Assembly (NCBI GenBank): GCA_016758965.1
Contig: JAEPRB010000075.1
Span: 62,001-126,000 of the forward strand
Origin: Circinella minor
Taxonomy: Eukaryota > Mucoromycota > Mucoromycetes > Mucorales > Lichtheimiaceae
Length of the DNA stretch: 64,000 nucleotides
Reading direction: 5' to 3'
The notes below the pieces were generated by a model. That model worked only from the letters and a program-made list of their open reading frames with translations. It did no database searches and was not told the DNA's origin. A program made the position numbers and the translations under genes. This document shows, piece by piece, positions 1 through 12,986 of this stretch; position 1 is the stretch's first letter; the number at the start of each line of letters is the position of its first letter.

Positions 1-519
1 TTTAATATCTGGAGTAGGTAATAATTGATTTTCTGCTTCTTCTTCTTCTTCTTCTTCTTGATTATTATTATTTTGTCTCTGTTTTTTATCAATCAGTTCA
101 ATCCACCAATATCGACTTAATAAATGTCCTTGTTTATCGTATTTTGCTTGTGGACAAATGGGAAGAACGGGTATATATACATCGTCAAGTGTTGCAGTCA
201 AATGACCATGAAGTTTTTCGAGTTCACTATAATATCGAGGAATCCTTCGTTGTTTATGTCGATATTTGACAAGTGTTATCTAAAATTATAAAAACCATTT
301 ATCAGAGGGAAACGAAAGATAGAAAGAACAAATTTTCCTTTTTTTTTTTTTGTTAATTTTCAGCATAAAATTATTGGGAAATAGCCTTACGAGTGCTTGT
401 ATCCAAAAGACAGGATCTTTACGATTATAATCCACTGTGGTGATTTGAAGAAAAAGTTGAGGTAAATGTCGATTATTTGTTATAGTTAACTCATCTTGTT
501 GCCAATTCTCGAATGACAT
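1..519 (-). CDS. PX-domain sorting nexin, Vps17-like (partial)
   Basis: Two exons are visible, 391..519 and <1..279; the gene runs off the left edge. The intron (280..390) has a GTAAGG donor and TAG acceptor and is phase 0. The start is the ATG at 517-519. The spliced product reads from MSFENWQQDE through RKDPVFWIQAL into RRIPRYYSELEKLHGHL and YIPVLP. That is the pattern of a PX domain: an RxYSE(F/L)xxLxxxL helix followed by a proline-rich loop that contacts phosphoinositides. The KDP(V/I)xWxxA strand resembles the retromer subunit Vps17, but this is a family-level impression. A glutamate-rich linker (GAA repeats) follows the domain, as in many sorting nexins with a later BAR domain, which would lie outside the window. 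Expected role: endosome-to-Golgi membrane sorting. Confidence 0.55.
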
Positions 520-1578
520 TGCGTTTTCTTCTTCTTCTTTTTCGTCTTCTCTGTTTCTTCCCCTCTCTTTTGTTCTTAATAAAAAAAAACTCGGCTTGTT
601 TTTTTTTTTGTTGTTACTGAAAGTTTAAATTGATCGTAATAAACGATTAGAGTCTTTCTTCAATGGAATAAAAAAACGTTTTGTAGTTTTTTTTCTGTTT
701 TTGGTATACCGTGTGTTTTTGTGCGAGAAAGAGAAAGAGAGAAAGAGAAAGACGAAAGGAAGAAAAAAGAAATAAAGCAAAAAAAAAAAAAAAACTTGAG
801 AGGGAGGGTTAAAAATTAGAGAAAAAAAAACAGGGTTTAGACCTGCTTTCCTTGGCCAGGCGAATGAGAATGGCATTGTTTTCCAGAACTGAATAGGTTG
901 TATCACCATAATCGTGTGTACCTATGGATCACACATTGATCATTTCAGCGGAAAAGTAAGTATCTGTATAATGGATGTGTATATAACGTTGTTTGTTGTT
1001 GTTGTTGTTATTGTATATTTTGTTTGATTTCATAGTTATATTAATAAAAATATTGATTTAAACTGTTGTACTGTATTTACTCTAAATAGTATGATATCAT
1101 TCAGGCTATTCTATCAAATATAGGTATAAAGAAATAGTTGGTTTCATATTACACAAGAATGTATGCGTACTTACCACCTAGTTAATTGCTACACCTCCGT
1201 TTCAATTCAATTTTCAACAGCTCTAATTATTTGTTTATTTCTTATGTGTTTACGAGTTATCAGGAAAAGTAAATAAGATAGTTGATTGACAATATAGTAT
1301 TTATTTGAAAACAATCCAATACTATATTATCTATTTTTTTTATGATACTTGATTATATATAAACTATTGAAGAGTGAAAATAATAATAAAAAAGTTAATA
1401 CAATAAATGAATGAGTGAATGAGTGAGGGTGTATATGTATATTTAAATTTGTGAAAGAAATGGACGAAAAAATGTGGATATATTTATGTTTCTGTAAGTT
1501 AGTTTGAGAATGAAGAAAAAGGGGGATGAGAGATTGAAGTTTTATTCATCCATTTTAATATTTGCAAAAGATAATGGG
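520..1578. other. intergenic region between PX gene and F-box gene
   Basis: It holds the upstream region of the PX gene and the downstream region of the F-box gene. It is rich in T/A and purine tracts (near 601-609 and 780-795). A moderately GC-rich, coding-like island lies at about 843-955 (see findings); I could not assign it to a gene. Confidence 0.6.
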
Positions 1579-4500
1579 TTATATAAGATGACTTTCATCT
1601 TCTAATCCATAAACTCCAAAGTCTAATACTTCAAATGAAGTAATGTTGTCCCTATTTAATTTTAATTAGATTATTATTTAAAAGATTTACCCCTTAAAAA
1701 ACAATAAACATTCATCCAATCATTTTTTGTTTTTGTTTTTTAGTTACCTGTGTACTGCTGCAACGCATCGACGTCTATCAAACGCCACACGCCAAACTCC
1801 ATTCACATCCGTAATAAGATCTCTAACATGTCGTCCAGTCTTGATATCCCACATTTTTAAACCACCTTCTGAACCAGAAATGACTTTTGTTTCATCATGA
1901 TGAAAACATGTGATTGCACCACGATGACCACTGAGTACATGTTGACATCCACCATTTTCTGGGGACCATATACGTAATGAAGCATCAGCCGCTGCTGATA
2001 CAAGATAATTAGGTGTTAAACCCAATAATCCAACCAAGATGGAATGTCCTTCTAATACCTTGAGGCAATGACCATGTTCCATATCCCAAATTCTTACTGT
2101 ACTATCCATACTTCCACTCATACATCGTTGACGTTCTGGATCAATCACCACGGCATAGACTTTTTGAGTATGACCTTCCATTCGATGAACCAATGAGCCC
2201 TGTTCTACATTCCATACACAGACAGAACAATCATAACTACCACTGACCAATCGATTTCCATGAGCCGCTAATGCACGAACAGATTGATTATGACCTGTTA
2301 ATGTATGCATAAACCATGGGTTGACACCTACACCATTAAAGGTTTCGTCCCGATCCAAATTAGGTAATCGCCATACACGTAAGGTGGCATCCCTTGAACC
2401 GGTAACAATTAATGGCACACTAGGTTCCATTTTTCCATTCACCAATGTTGGAATGATGATTTGAAGGCAGCGCACTGTAGATGTGTGCCCCAAGAATACA
2501 TGTGTACATACACCTTGTCGAATATCCCATACACGTACTGTGCGATCCGTAGATCCACTGACGAGTGTATTTCGATAATACTGTAATGCCCATACACCGC
2601 CTTCATGGCCTTGTAAAGAATGATATTGTTGTCCTGTAGCAATGTCATAAATATTAATAAAGTTGTCGTCAGCACCAGATATGATTTTGTCATTGTCAAC
2701 GATTTCTAAGCATGTCACCACATGACCCGGGTGACCTTCAAAGTTGATTCGTTTTGCTCGTCCATGATTCCAATTTTGACGAAGGGTATAATGACGACGA
2801 TAAATATCTTTGTATGGGTGACTGGGTGCTTTTAATTTTCCTTTTCGATTATAATTATGGTTGTTATTATTGTCGTTGATACCATCAATATCCATCTTAC
2901 TACCACTGCTATGACTACTATTACTACTGGTGGTGCTGTGGTTGCTAATACTATTACTATTATGATTATTACTCGTCCTACTATTGTTGTTGCGATGGCT
3001 ATTATGGTGTTGACTGAAATTAGAAAGTGCTTTCATTGGTAAACTGGAAAGATCCGCACCATACCATGCTTGTCGCCATTGAACATGAGGTCCAGAAAGC
3101 TCTTGATCTCCTTCTTCAACATCCTCTGCAATATCCATATCTGATTGTTGTTCAAACATAGATTCATTTACTCCTATTCCAGTAGCCATTACATCGCCCC
3201 TAACTTCTTTTTCTTCTAGTTCTTGTACTCCATCATCATTTTCTTCATAATCCAAATCATAAATATCCTCATCCTCATCATCAAGAATAATATCATCCTC
3301 ATCTTGCCATGGGTCTTTGTACTCAACATTATCCTTTTCTAATAGTCGTTTCCATGTTGATATATCCGAATCAATGATAGAACGCCACTTGTGGCTAACA
3401 CAAGCTGCACGACATAATGATTCTGCATCCAAGTAGCTAATCACATGAAGGGCCAATTCCAGGGGAAGTGACGCAAGAAAATCACGTTTTAAGGCAGGAA
3501 CGATCATTGAATTGACAAATTGAAGGGTATTGGTTGATGATCTTTTAAGTAGTTGAAATAAGACGTAACTTTTCATTTCGGATGATAATGTATCATAAGC
3601 ATGGACCATGTTTGGTAATCGTCGTAAAGTATCTGTCATATTGGGATCGAATTCAATATCTGTATCTTCTAATAAGAAAGATAATGATGATGATGATACT
3701 CTTCCTGATGAACCTATAGATGTGGATGGACCTGATGTTGTTGACATTGTAATGGCTTCTTCTTCATCATTCAAATTTATTGGATAAGAAGGTGATGGCA
3801 TAGCGTATTTGTCGATATAGGCTTCAGATCGTGATGCGTCGGCTGATGGTGATGATGATGATGTTGCCGTATTGGTAGTAGAATAATGAAGTGGCGGTAA
3901 AAACGTTTCAAGTCGTGCTCGTTTTTTATTATAAATTGTGTTAGATGAAGATGATGGATTATTATTAGTGGATGATGATCCGCGTCTTTTGTTTGCCAGA
4001 TAATCGGATTGTTGCTATAAAAAAAATCGAATGTTTTGGATCGGATGAATGTAGACGAAGAAAAAGATGTTCAGTTACAAAAAACACGCTGGTTTGTGTA
4101 TAAGTTTTTTTTTATATGATTGCTCCTTCTCCCTCTTCCTTCACCCCCTTACTTCTCCCATCCCTCTTCCTATACATGATATCTTATTTTATGTCTTTAT
4201 TATCTTCCGTTTTACATGTGTGAATGTATTACCTTATCCGGTAGTTGTTCGCTTACTGGCTTTGTATTAAATATTCTACAAGGTCTAAGACTAGGAGGGG
4301 TTACGGCATTAGAAAGTGGGTATCCTGTACTATTATGATGATGATCATGGACAATGGTTGAACGATCAAGATGACTTGTTGAATTGTTAGACGAAGACAA
4401 AGAAGTTTCTACAAGAATTCGGACAGTTGTTGGAGTCGAAGAAGGTGTAGATAACGGAGGGGAAGGATTACAAGTATTATTATTAGAAGAAGTAGAAGCA

Positions 4501-4649
4501 GCAGTAGCTGCACTCCTCTCAGCATTGGTATTGACTAATAATGGCTTTGATGAGGGATTATTAGTCGTTGTAGCAGTAGTAGCAGTGGTTGAAGAAGGCA
4601 TCATTGTAAGAATTTTTGTTGATGTTGTAGTAGAAGTAGGTGGTAACAT
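1579..4649 (-). CDS. cdc4: F-box/WD40 SCF substrate receptor, Cdc4/Pop1/FBW7 type
   Basis: Three exons: 4233..4649, 1748..4014 and 1579..1651, giving about 918 residues from the ATG at 4647-4649. The N-terminus is low-complexity (Ser/Thr/Asn). A dimerisation-type segment (TLSSEMKSYVLFQLLKRSS) precedes an F-box (about residues 321-365, LPLELALHVISYL), an acidic/Asn-rich linker, and seven or eight WD40 repeats (about 564-885). The short last exon adds a C-terminus ending in VLDFGVYGLEDESHLI. It matches the FBW7 tail (VLDFDV), which supports the splice at 1652-1747. The three arginines that bind phosphodegrons in FBW7 have counterparts here: HTSTVR, GSRDATLR and HNQSVR. Expected role: recognising phosphorylated substrates such as cyclins or CDK inhibitors for SCF ubiquitination. 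Fungal Pop1/Cdc4 is the likely orthologue; not to be confused with the RNase P subunit Pop1. Confidence 0.92.
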
Positions 4650-6571
4650 ATGTGTTGTGTGTTTCTCTTATGAAGTAATAATATTAATAATAATGAAAAA
4701 AAAATGTATATACAAACAAGGACGACTTTATATATGTGGTATATGTGAAAAAAAAAAAGAAGGAAAAACAAATGAAGGAGGAAATGAACAGAAAGAAAAA
4801 AAGACACACACAAAAAAAAAACTCAAATAATTATTCTAGTTGCATTACAGCCCTTGATGACCGAGTATGAAAGAAAAAGAGAAGTAGAGAAAGAGAAAGA
4901 AAGGGATAAGAGAGAGAGTTATTGTTAAGTGAACAAAAAAAAAAAAAGAGGTCAGGGCACTTTTTTTTTTTTGAAAAGAGTTTTTGTATTTCCGACTTCT
5001 TTTTTTCACAATCACTCCATGTTATTTTTTGAAATGCATTAGTTTCAGTGTAAGTATTTTGATAGCAAGGTATTAGATATTTACTAGATAGAAATATTGT
5101 GTGATACGATTCACTTAAGTGATTTTAATTGTTTTTCAAAATTATATACTGTTATCAGTACTTGCAGTAGATCTTTAGAACATGAGGTCATAAGATCATC
5201 CAGACACAAATCATAAGGAGTTCGCATTTTAAGTATCAAAGCAACTTACCACCAATAACCTACATTTCCTATATGTAAGGATTTGGTACGTATAAATGTT
5301 TTTACTTTTATATTTTCTCAACACATTTTTCAAAGTTGATTGGCTAATCATTATTTAGGGGAATCCTAAAAATGAGTAGGTTTTGCAAAAGAAGTACCAC
5401 ACGCCCACCACCCAGGACCTCGTGGTTTTTCTTTTAAAAAAGATATCATATGTATTGAAATGTGTTTCTTTTTTTTTTTACTAAGACAAGAATTTAGTTT
5501 ATGGTAATGAATCTTAAATAAAAAAAAACATATAGAAAGTGAAGGTCTAACTAAAAGAACTGGCGATATTGATATTACAATGTTGCTAATAATAATAATA
5601 ATAATTGTTACGTATCATCATGATGCACTTCATATTATATTACGTAGTACTACATAGTAACATAAAGTTTCAATGCTTCCAAAAGGTAAACACTAAATTA
5701 TATTAGAAAAGTCTTCTTCTCCCTTTTTTTTTTATCGTTGCACATTTGTTTAAATTTATCTTGCTATTACAATTTATAAGAAAAAATGGTTTCATATGCT
5801 TGATAAAAATAGTAAAATAAAACAGTAAGTTCATTTTATCCTTCCTTATATAAAAATGTCTTTAGATAGGTAGTTATATACTTATCTATCTTATTTAGCT
5901 CTTGTTTAGTGTTATAGTAGACACAAGGACTCGAATTTTGCATTTAAAGAACATCTATTAAATGTACAGAGTGTTGATACGTATTTGTTCAATATTGTTT
6001 ATAATGTAGTTAGTTATTAACTTCATTTACTCTATTTCAGCCCAGTAATAAATACAGTTCCAAGTCTTCCTGAAAAATAAATAAATAGACAGAACATATG
6101 TGTAACTTGGGTTTTCAAGCTACAATTATAAAATACGGCCGATAATAACACAGTGGCGTGTCAAAAGTATTAACACCGAAGACCCCAAGACAAAACCACC
6201 ACGAAACAAACTGATGCAGGAGCTTATAATTGGATGGTATGCATCAAGAAATAAAATTAGTTATATACTACAGTATATGTATCATATTAAAAAAAACCTT
6301 GAGTATATGGGTACTTTCATCTTCCTTACATTGCTGAAAAAGTATAATACGTACGTAATAAAAAATGAAAACAAATAAACAGAATATGATTACAGTAGAC
6401 TAACAACGAACATCATTTATTTATTTATTTATTTCTTAAATGGATCGTTTTAACATATTTTTAAATTTGTTTCGTTATGATATCTATGGTAAAACTTTTA
6501 AAAAAATGTGGAAGGAGTGATGATGATTTCTATAATAATCTTAACAGTTGATTTAGTTCTTAGTACTGAGC
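4650..6571. other. long intergenic region upstream of the F-box gene
   Basis: No supported gene. It contains purine-rich tracts (4740-4970), ATA/AAT microsatellites (near 5590-5605) and a (TTTA)n run near 6418-6434. A short GC-rich patch at about 5396-5421 can fold as ACCAC...GTGGT followed by a T-run. Small open frames here are AT-rich noise. Confidence 0.5.
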
Positions 6572-7485
6572 CTATTGAGGTACTTGACGAATCGTTCGAA
6601 TGGGTTTGTTGAATTTGATCTTCAAGCTCACATATTGCTGTCTAAAAGCAACCGTCGTATCTATAAACTTGGGTAATGCTTTAAATACGAGTTGAACAAG
6701 AGCTAATTCATTATATCGTTCATTTTTGTTAAGATTACTCTTCTTCAATGTATCAAGCAGTTGATTAAAAGTAAAATATGTAGCGAAACATTGCTCTTGA
6801 CGTTTTTTTATATGTATTTTTTGTCGTAACTCCAAAAGCTGTCGAAGAAGTCTACTTCCTTCTAGCAGGTTTTGAATTCGAAGACTATAAAGTAATAATT
6901 ATAACAACTGTTTTATAAGTCAATTGGAACAATAGTTTATATTAATGTGTGGTTCAATTAGAAAGAACAAAACTAGTAGTTGAAAAGAAATTACGTAATA
7001 ATAGAAAAATGCTTATTCTGCCTTATAGAATGACTTATTGTGCTTCTTTATCAACAGGCTCGACTGTAAGGGGATGTAATTCATCAATAACTACATTGTT
7101 AGGGAGAGTTTGGGATGGGAAATAAGTGCTGTTTGATTATAAGGTGTAATATCTATACCCGTTCCTTTTATATAAACCACTTTCATTTTTTGGATCGACT
7201 CTTTTTGAGTTGTCTATTTTCAGTTAACAGAATTTATGCAAATGTAGCAATCTATATATTACAAAATAAATTAGTATGATGTTATTGAGCTATAAGCTGC
7301 CGCTGTTGTAGTGGATAATAATTTGGTAATGACGAAAAGAATATCTGACGTTGACACTAAATAAAGTATTTTACAAAGTTGAATGGATGCGTTGTTGTTG
7401 ATATTGCTGTTGCCTATTATATCTTGATTATATTCAGCATATGTTTTGTATTTATTCTGAAGTTTTTTAGATTCTTGTAGCAGCT
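6572..7485 (-). CDS. hypothetical coiled-coil protein, 5' end unresolved
   Basis: I do not recognise this gene. The best-supported piece is the last exon, 6572..6884 (TAG acceptor at 6885-6887, stop at 6572), about 103 residues rich in Leu/Lys/Gln with helical spacing (LLEGSRLLRQLLELRQK). Two upstream pieces have matching phases: 7159..7213 (donor GTATAG) and 7375..7485 (donor GTAAAA), the latter containing QESKKLQNKYKTYAEYNQ. Together they would encode a mostly helical protein of at least 158 residues with no start codon found. The 274-nt intron between 6884 and 7159 is long for this region, so the joins are tentative. It could be a fast-evolving structural subunit or a decaying gene. Confidence 0.35.
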
Positions 7486-7985
7486 CTTACGTATTGTAGA
7501 ATTCTTTGATTTTGAGTATCGTTTTTTTATTGAGTTTTATAATGCAATAGCAACCACTAATATTAAAAATATTACTACTTCAAGCTTTACTAAAAAATAA
7601 AGAAGCCTCTCTGTACGTAACAGTATTTGGACCGAGTACGTAGTACTTGAAAAATAAGTGAGCGATTTATGTACTGTCATTTCCAAAGACATTAGTGTTA
7701 CTATTTTGGTGCATTAGCTAATTTTTTTCTATTGTAAAAAAAACATATCTAAAATACAGTATATTTATAGAAATACCATCACTAAATAAAAAAAAATGAA
7801 TTTTATTATGGTATATAAACAAAATATAAGTATATACTATTTATGTGAATTTATTATTTATGCATACAGTAGTTGCTTGCAAGAAAGGGAAAGAATAAAC
7901 TTTCCTGATGATTGTATATACAAAATAAGAGAGAAAGAGAAACAGAGAGATGATGTAGTTAATATATGTAAGTTATTTACCCTTG
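7486..7985. other. AT-rich intergenic region
   Basis: No gene supported. It contains TACGTA-type palindromes near 7637 and a purine-rich tract (7921-7950) just downstream of the sphingomyelinase gene. Confidence 0.5.
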
Positions 7986-10515
7986 CTACTTCCGCTGTTG
8001 TTTCTGTTTCTGCTGTTGTAGTGCATATTTTTCATATTGTTGAGAATAGCGAGTAGTAGCGCCTTGTAAAAGAAGACCACATGTATGTTTGTCAATTGAT
8101 TTAAGTCCCTTATTGTGATATGTTCCAGGTAATACATCTGGCTCATAATCACAACGGTGTTCAGCTTTACCAGCTCGAATAGCACATATTGCTGCTGAAC
8201 GACATTCTTCATCACATTCAGGCACAATAGGTGCTGACTTGACTCGATAAGTCCAATATTTATCGAACATCACATCTGGATCTTTTTCCATAGAAACAGA
8301 TACATTATGCCACCATGCAGGTGTTAAGGGAGATGTTGTATCATGTAAAGGTGCGATGGATGAATTATATGCTTCTCGTGCAGAATATTCCACATGCCAG
8401 TTCTATCAAAAGATATATATATATATGTGTGTGTGTGTGTATCGAATCGAAAAATTTAATAAGCATATTACTTTTGTTCTTTTACTCTGTGTTTTTTATA
8501 CAAAGGAACAAAGATATATAAATAAACAAACATAAAAACTTACAGGTCCAGTCATCCATGTATCTGCCTGATCCAAATTGGCAATATAAGTAATTGAATC
8601 CACTACTTCAAAAGTCTCCGTGTCCACCTGATATACTCGAAATCCGGGATTAACATAATCGAATGGTGTGATAGATGGTCCAATATATGCCACGGAAATC
8701 GCATTTTCAGCCGTTTGATTGTCATCACGATAGAAAATTTGGTATTCATCTCTAACAATATCAAAGATAAAAAAAAAAGATAAAAAAAAAAAAAATTCAG
8801 TATTTCGTCTAACTATTTTTTTTTTTCAATATAAATAAATGTTTTTCTTTTCTTTTTCTTTCACAAACTTACTTATGGGTGTGACCATAAAACTGACCAG
8901 CAATCACATGTGGTGTATAACGTTCAACAATTTGATGAAAATAATTTGAATAATCATGGAAACAAGTATTATCACCAGGTGAAATATGGCCAGTAATCCA
9001 TACACGTTCTTTTCGATCTTCTGAATCTTGTAATTCTTCAATCAACCATTCTAGAACACCACTTGGATCCTTATTATTCTTATAAAGTCAATACTTGGAA
9101 TATAATATACGGTAATTATCAAACTATCATATAAAAAATGTACGTGTAAATGTCTTTACCTTGTCCTCGGAATATTCATATAGCCACCAGTTCATATTAT
9201 AACAGAAGTTAGTATTGAGACTAATCAGTTTAAGACCTGCTCTAGGCCTTGTTGCATAACTTGCACTATTATTCTCAATATCCATCGCTGTATTATGAGT
9301 TAACCAACCACGCCAACTTTCTGCCAAACTACGATACAGCCACTGTAATCGTAAATAATTACGATCTTCTTCAATAGGAATTTGTGACTTTTTAACAGGG
9401 AACATATTTGTAGGCGCCGCTTCGTGATTTCCGACGGAAGGATAAAGCATTGTATTAACCAAATCAGAAGAATCAAAATGTCGATGTAACATACTATAAG
9501 AATTATCTTGAATCAGCTGAGTCTTTAACACTGGTAGTGTGGACCAAACCTCATGTGGAGGGAGGTCGCCTGTCAGGATACCAAAGGAAAGATCAGGAGC
9601 TACCTCAGGAATAAATCCCAACATGGATTCAATCATACTTATAGGAGTATCACAACTATATTCACCCCAAGGGGAAGCTGGTTTTGTGACATTTCTATAG
9701 TCAGTATATGCAGGTCGACAACAGAGTGGTTTTGTACAAAATGCTTCTGAACCAGGCTCATATTCTGGGTCCACGTGCCAATCACTGAGGTGTAATACGC
9801 TGAATGTTTTACCAGAAGGTGTATATTCCGGTAACTGTTCGGGTTTCGGTTTGGGAAATGGAACCGTCCATGGTTCGATATCAGGATACGGACAACTATT
9901 TAATACAGATGCACACAATAAATGTCCTTCCCGGCCTGAAACAGTCATTGTCTGAAAAATTATTATGGAAAAAAAATGTAGTCAGTTATATCCCTCCTCT
10001 CCCCTATAAATTATATGCTGCTGTCATTTTGCAAAAGTTTGTTATAGCCGTTGCTAAACAACACTATCATCATGTGATAATAAGTTTACCTTGACGACTT
10101 TACGAATAACAGGTGCCTGTTCTTTTACTACGCCTATGCACTAGAAAATAAATGAAGCAAGATCATTAACATAATAATAGCAATAATACCATTGATAAGC
10201 AAAAAAGAAAAAAAAATTACGTACGACGTCTGTGTCCGCTTGTTCCAGTCTTCGGCATATTCTCACACCAGCAGCAATGAACATACTTTCAGACAGGTGC
10301 GATATACTTTTAAGCATTTGTAAGAGAGAAATACATTTTGCACATGACATTACTTGTGTTTCTGCTAGTAACCATTGTTGCGCTGTTGAATAATGGTTAT
10401 TTTCAATTGGTTCTCTTTTATTATCTAACTGACGATTGGGTAACTGAAACTCAAAAGGTTTGGCAACGACAATTAAGGACGATATTAAAATAAAAAATAA
10501 AGCAGACAACTGCAT
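7986..10515 (-). CDS. acid sphingomyelinase-like phosphodiesterase (saposin B + metallophosphatase)
   Basis: Six exons: 10225..10515, 10090..10140, 9160..9951, 8873..9078, 8544..8751 and 7986..8402, about 654 residues. The N-terminus (MQLSALFFILISSLIVVA) is a signal peptide. A saposin B domain follows, with cysteines in SCAKC, RICRRLE, DVCIGVV and HLLCAS. The calcineurin-like phosphodiesterase domain shows all metal-binding motifs of the ASM family: SDWHVDPEY (about D171/H173), LTGDLPPHEVW, GNHEAAPTN, TGHISPGD and FYGHTHKDEY. The C-terminal Cys-rich region (ECDEECR, ICAIRAG, HRCDYE) is also typical. Length is close to mammalian acid sphingomyelinase (about 630). Expected to cleave sphingomyelin or related phosphodiesters in the vacuole or outside the cell. 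The true substrate in fungi is uncertain. Confidence 0.93.
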
Positions 10516-10712
10516 AATAAAAACGACGAAAAAAAGAAGGTGCGGTGATAGATAAGAAGAAGAAGAAGAAGAAGAAGGAGAACAAAAAGTGGAACATCAG
10601 AATTAAGAAGCAGCCCCTGGGTAAAGATAATGCACACATACATCACACTCACAAACTCTCACACGACACATGAATTAAAATATTATAAAGTCATACGGTG
10701 AACTTTACTTTT

Positions 10713-12892
10713 TTACTTTTTAGTATTAAATTCAGGTAATTCTATAATCTTTGTACAGTTGTGAACACCCTTTTTTAAGCGTAACCAACGTCCTGTTTTC
10801 ATTTCTTGTCCAACACCGACAACAACGACGGTTCGATTGGATGGAAAAACCGTTTTAATATCAATACTATTGACAACACCTGCTACTGGTACTTGAGCAA
10901 TTTGACTGAAATTCTTATTGTCCTCAGAAATTTTCCAAAACCGGATGAATCCATCCCACGATCCAGAAACAAACAAATCGGAATATCGTAATGAGGCAAT
11001 GGCAGTAATCCAATGAGGTGTTTCAATTTCTCCTTCACTTTCACTGGTTTCTATGTTGACGCCATGTGCTGGTGAAATTGAGAATACTGGTTTTTTCCGT
11101 CCAATATCCCATAGTGATATAACGCTGTTATTAAAAATAGATGTATATTGTTAAATGAAGAGTCATGGGATTAAAATAATATTAACTAAAAGTGGAAATA
11201 AAATGATATCATTCATTATTATGATAGAAACTTACCCTCCATCACCACCAGTAACAAACATCTTTTCGTCAATTTGTGATATACAATCCAATGAACCTTC
11301 TGCATATTTAGGTACACCATTCTCTAATTTTTCTTTACTTGAAATACCACCGCGGTAAACTAATTGAGATTCATCCACAATCTTCCACATTCTAGCAGTC
11401 TTATCACGGCCGCCAACAGATACACATCGTTCACGGCCAAGGGTATCAATTTCTCCAATTTGGTCTTGATGACCAAATAATGTTTCCATATATGCACGTT
11501 CATCAACGTTCCATAATTTGATAGTTCGGTCCCATGATGCTGAGTATAATTGATGATGACCTTTACGGAATGCGAGACTCTATTTAATTTATCATTATTA
11601 TATATCAGTAATCAAATTCTATGCCGATCATCGAGTTCCCTTTTCCTCCTTTGCTTTTCCGCTCTCTTAATTGTCCTCATCAATCACTAGAATGAAAAAA
11701 AAAAAAGAAACATTCTAACTGCTTACCGAAATTGCGTCTTTATGTTGTTTAAATGCGACAATATGTTGATTGTCTTTTACAGACCAAATATTGATAATGC
11801 GGTCTCGTCCACCAGTAGCAAGATATTCACTATCTGAACTCATGGCCATACATAAAATATGATCTGTATGTCCAACATAATCTTTTACACCTTTTCGTCC
11901 ACCAGGAAATGTATGTAATTTTGTAAATGTTTTCATGTCCCCTAATTATTAGATAAGAATAAGTATAAATTGTTTCTTTCTATTTTTTTTTTTTTTTTGC
12001 TTTAAATTATACCTCCCCACTTGTTAATTTATTTTTATTTTTATTGTTCACTTACATTTGATAATGGAACCATCTTTTGATGCTGTATAAAGAATTAAAC
12101 CACTTTCAGAAAATGCGACTGCAGTTACTGCTAATTGATGTCCTTTTCGACTTTTTACATTTTTCTCATCGATAGATGCATAATCAAGCTAATATAAAAA
12201 ATAACAATTAAGTGTTAAAAATAAGCTTTCCATCTCTTTTTTTTAAAATCTTTTCTTTTCTTTCCTACTTACAATATCTGCTACTCTTCGATGCAATCGA
12301 CCTTCCAGTTCATCCTAAAACAGTAATAAGTAATGGTTGTTGAGTCATCTAGGTTACATCCTCAAACTTTTTTTTATCTCAAAAAAAAGTGCAATTTTAC
12401 CTCGTCTTTCTTTAATCGTTCTGCAATTAAATCTCGATCTAAATCAGCTGCATCGAATCCACTTAAATCCTCTATTTATTTAAAACAAGAAATATATAAA
12501 TCAGCATTTCCCGATCGTACGATTAAATAAATGATCAATATAATGAGATGGAGAGAAACAAAACCACACAGATTGGGTGTATATATACCATCTAAACCAT
12601 CTTGGATCTTATCCAAGTAAGCTTTTGCCAATCGAACACGTTTCTCGGCAGCGGTTTCCTCAATTTCTTCTTCAGAAGATTCAGATTCACCACCGGACAA
12701 ATTTAAATCATCAAGACCAGCTTCATTTTCACTTTCTTCGAGATCACTATCGTGTTTCTTTTTTCCATATTGTTGTTTTGGTCGTTTTGGTGCTGCATTA
12801 TTATTATTGTGTTGTTTAGGTGCTTGTCTTGGTGGTCCAGTACGTTTGCGTTTACGTGTAGGTGTAGCTGCTGAAAAAAAGGGATCATTCAT
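10713..12892 (-). CDS. RRP9: U3 snoRNP protein RRP9 (U3-55K), WD40
   Basis: Seven exons: 12589..12892, 12401..12471, 12273..12314, 12056..12188, 11727..11941, 11236..11579 and 10713..11124, about 506 residues with all phases consistent. The N-terminus is basic then acidic (MNDPFFSAATPTRKRKRTG, then an EESESEE-like stretch), typical of nucleolar proteins. A conserved linker (DLIAERLKKDELEGRLHRRVADI) precedes about seven WD40 repeats (ASKDGSIIKWDM, YLATGGRDRIINIW, SASWDRTIKLW, SVGGRDKTARMW, TGGDGGVISLWDIG, VSGSWDGFIRFWKI). RRP9 binds the box B/C motif of U3 snoRNA for early 18S pre-rRNA cleavage. The stop lies only about 200 bp upstream of the start codon of the sphingomyelinase gene on the same strand, so that gene's promoter must be short or overlap this 3' end. 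Confidence 0.93.
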
Positions 12893-12986
12893 TGTTGTGT
12901 ATTAATTTATATTATTAAAAAAAAAAAAAAAAGGTTGTCAAAGCAAAAAAAAAAAAAAAAAAGCTGAAAAAAAATTTCGCTGGTTG

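Noticed and set aside
625..909. 94-codon minus-strand frame starting MVIQPIQFWK
   Set aside because: Most of it is translation of T-rich tracts (runs of Phe/Leu); only the first third overlaps the possible exon discussed above, in a different frame.
4384..4830. 148-codon plus-strand frame over the first F-box gene exon
   Set aside because: It is the antisense shadow of the Ser/Thr/Asn-rich exon on the minus strand and continues into purine-rich noise.
5396..5421. GC-rich patch with ACCAC...GTGGT pairing and a T-run, like a Pol III gene end
   Set aside because: Only about 26 bp, no A/B box or tRNA fold could be drawn, so not called an RNA gene.
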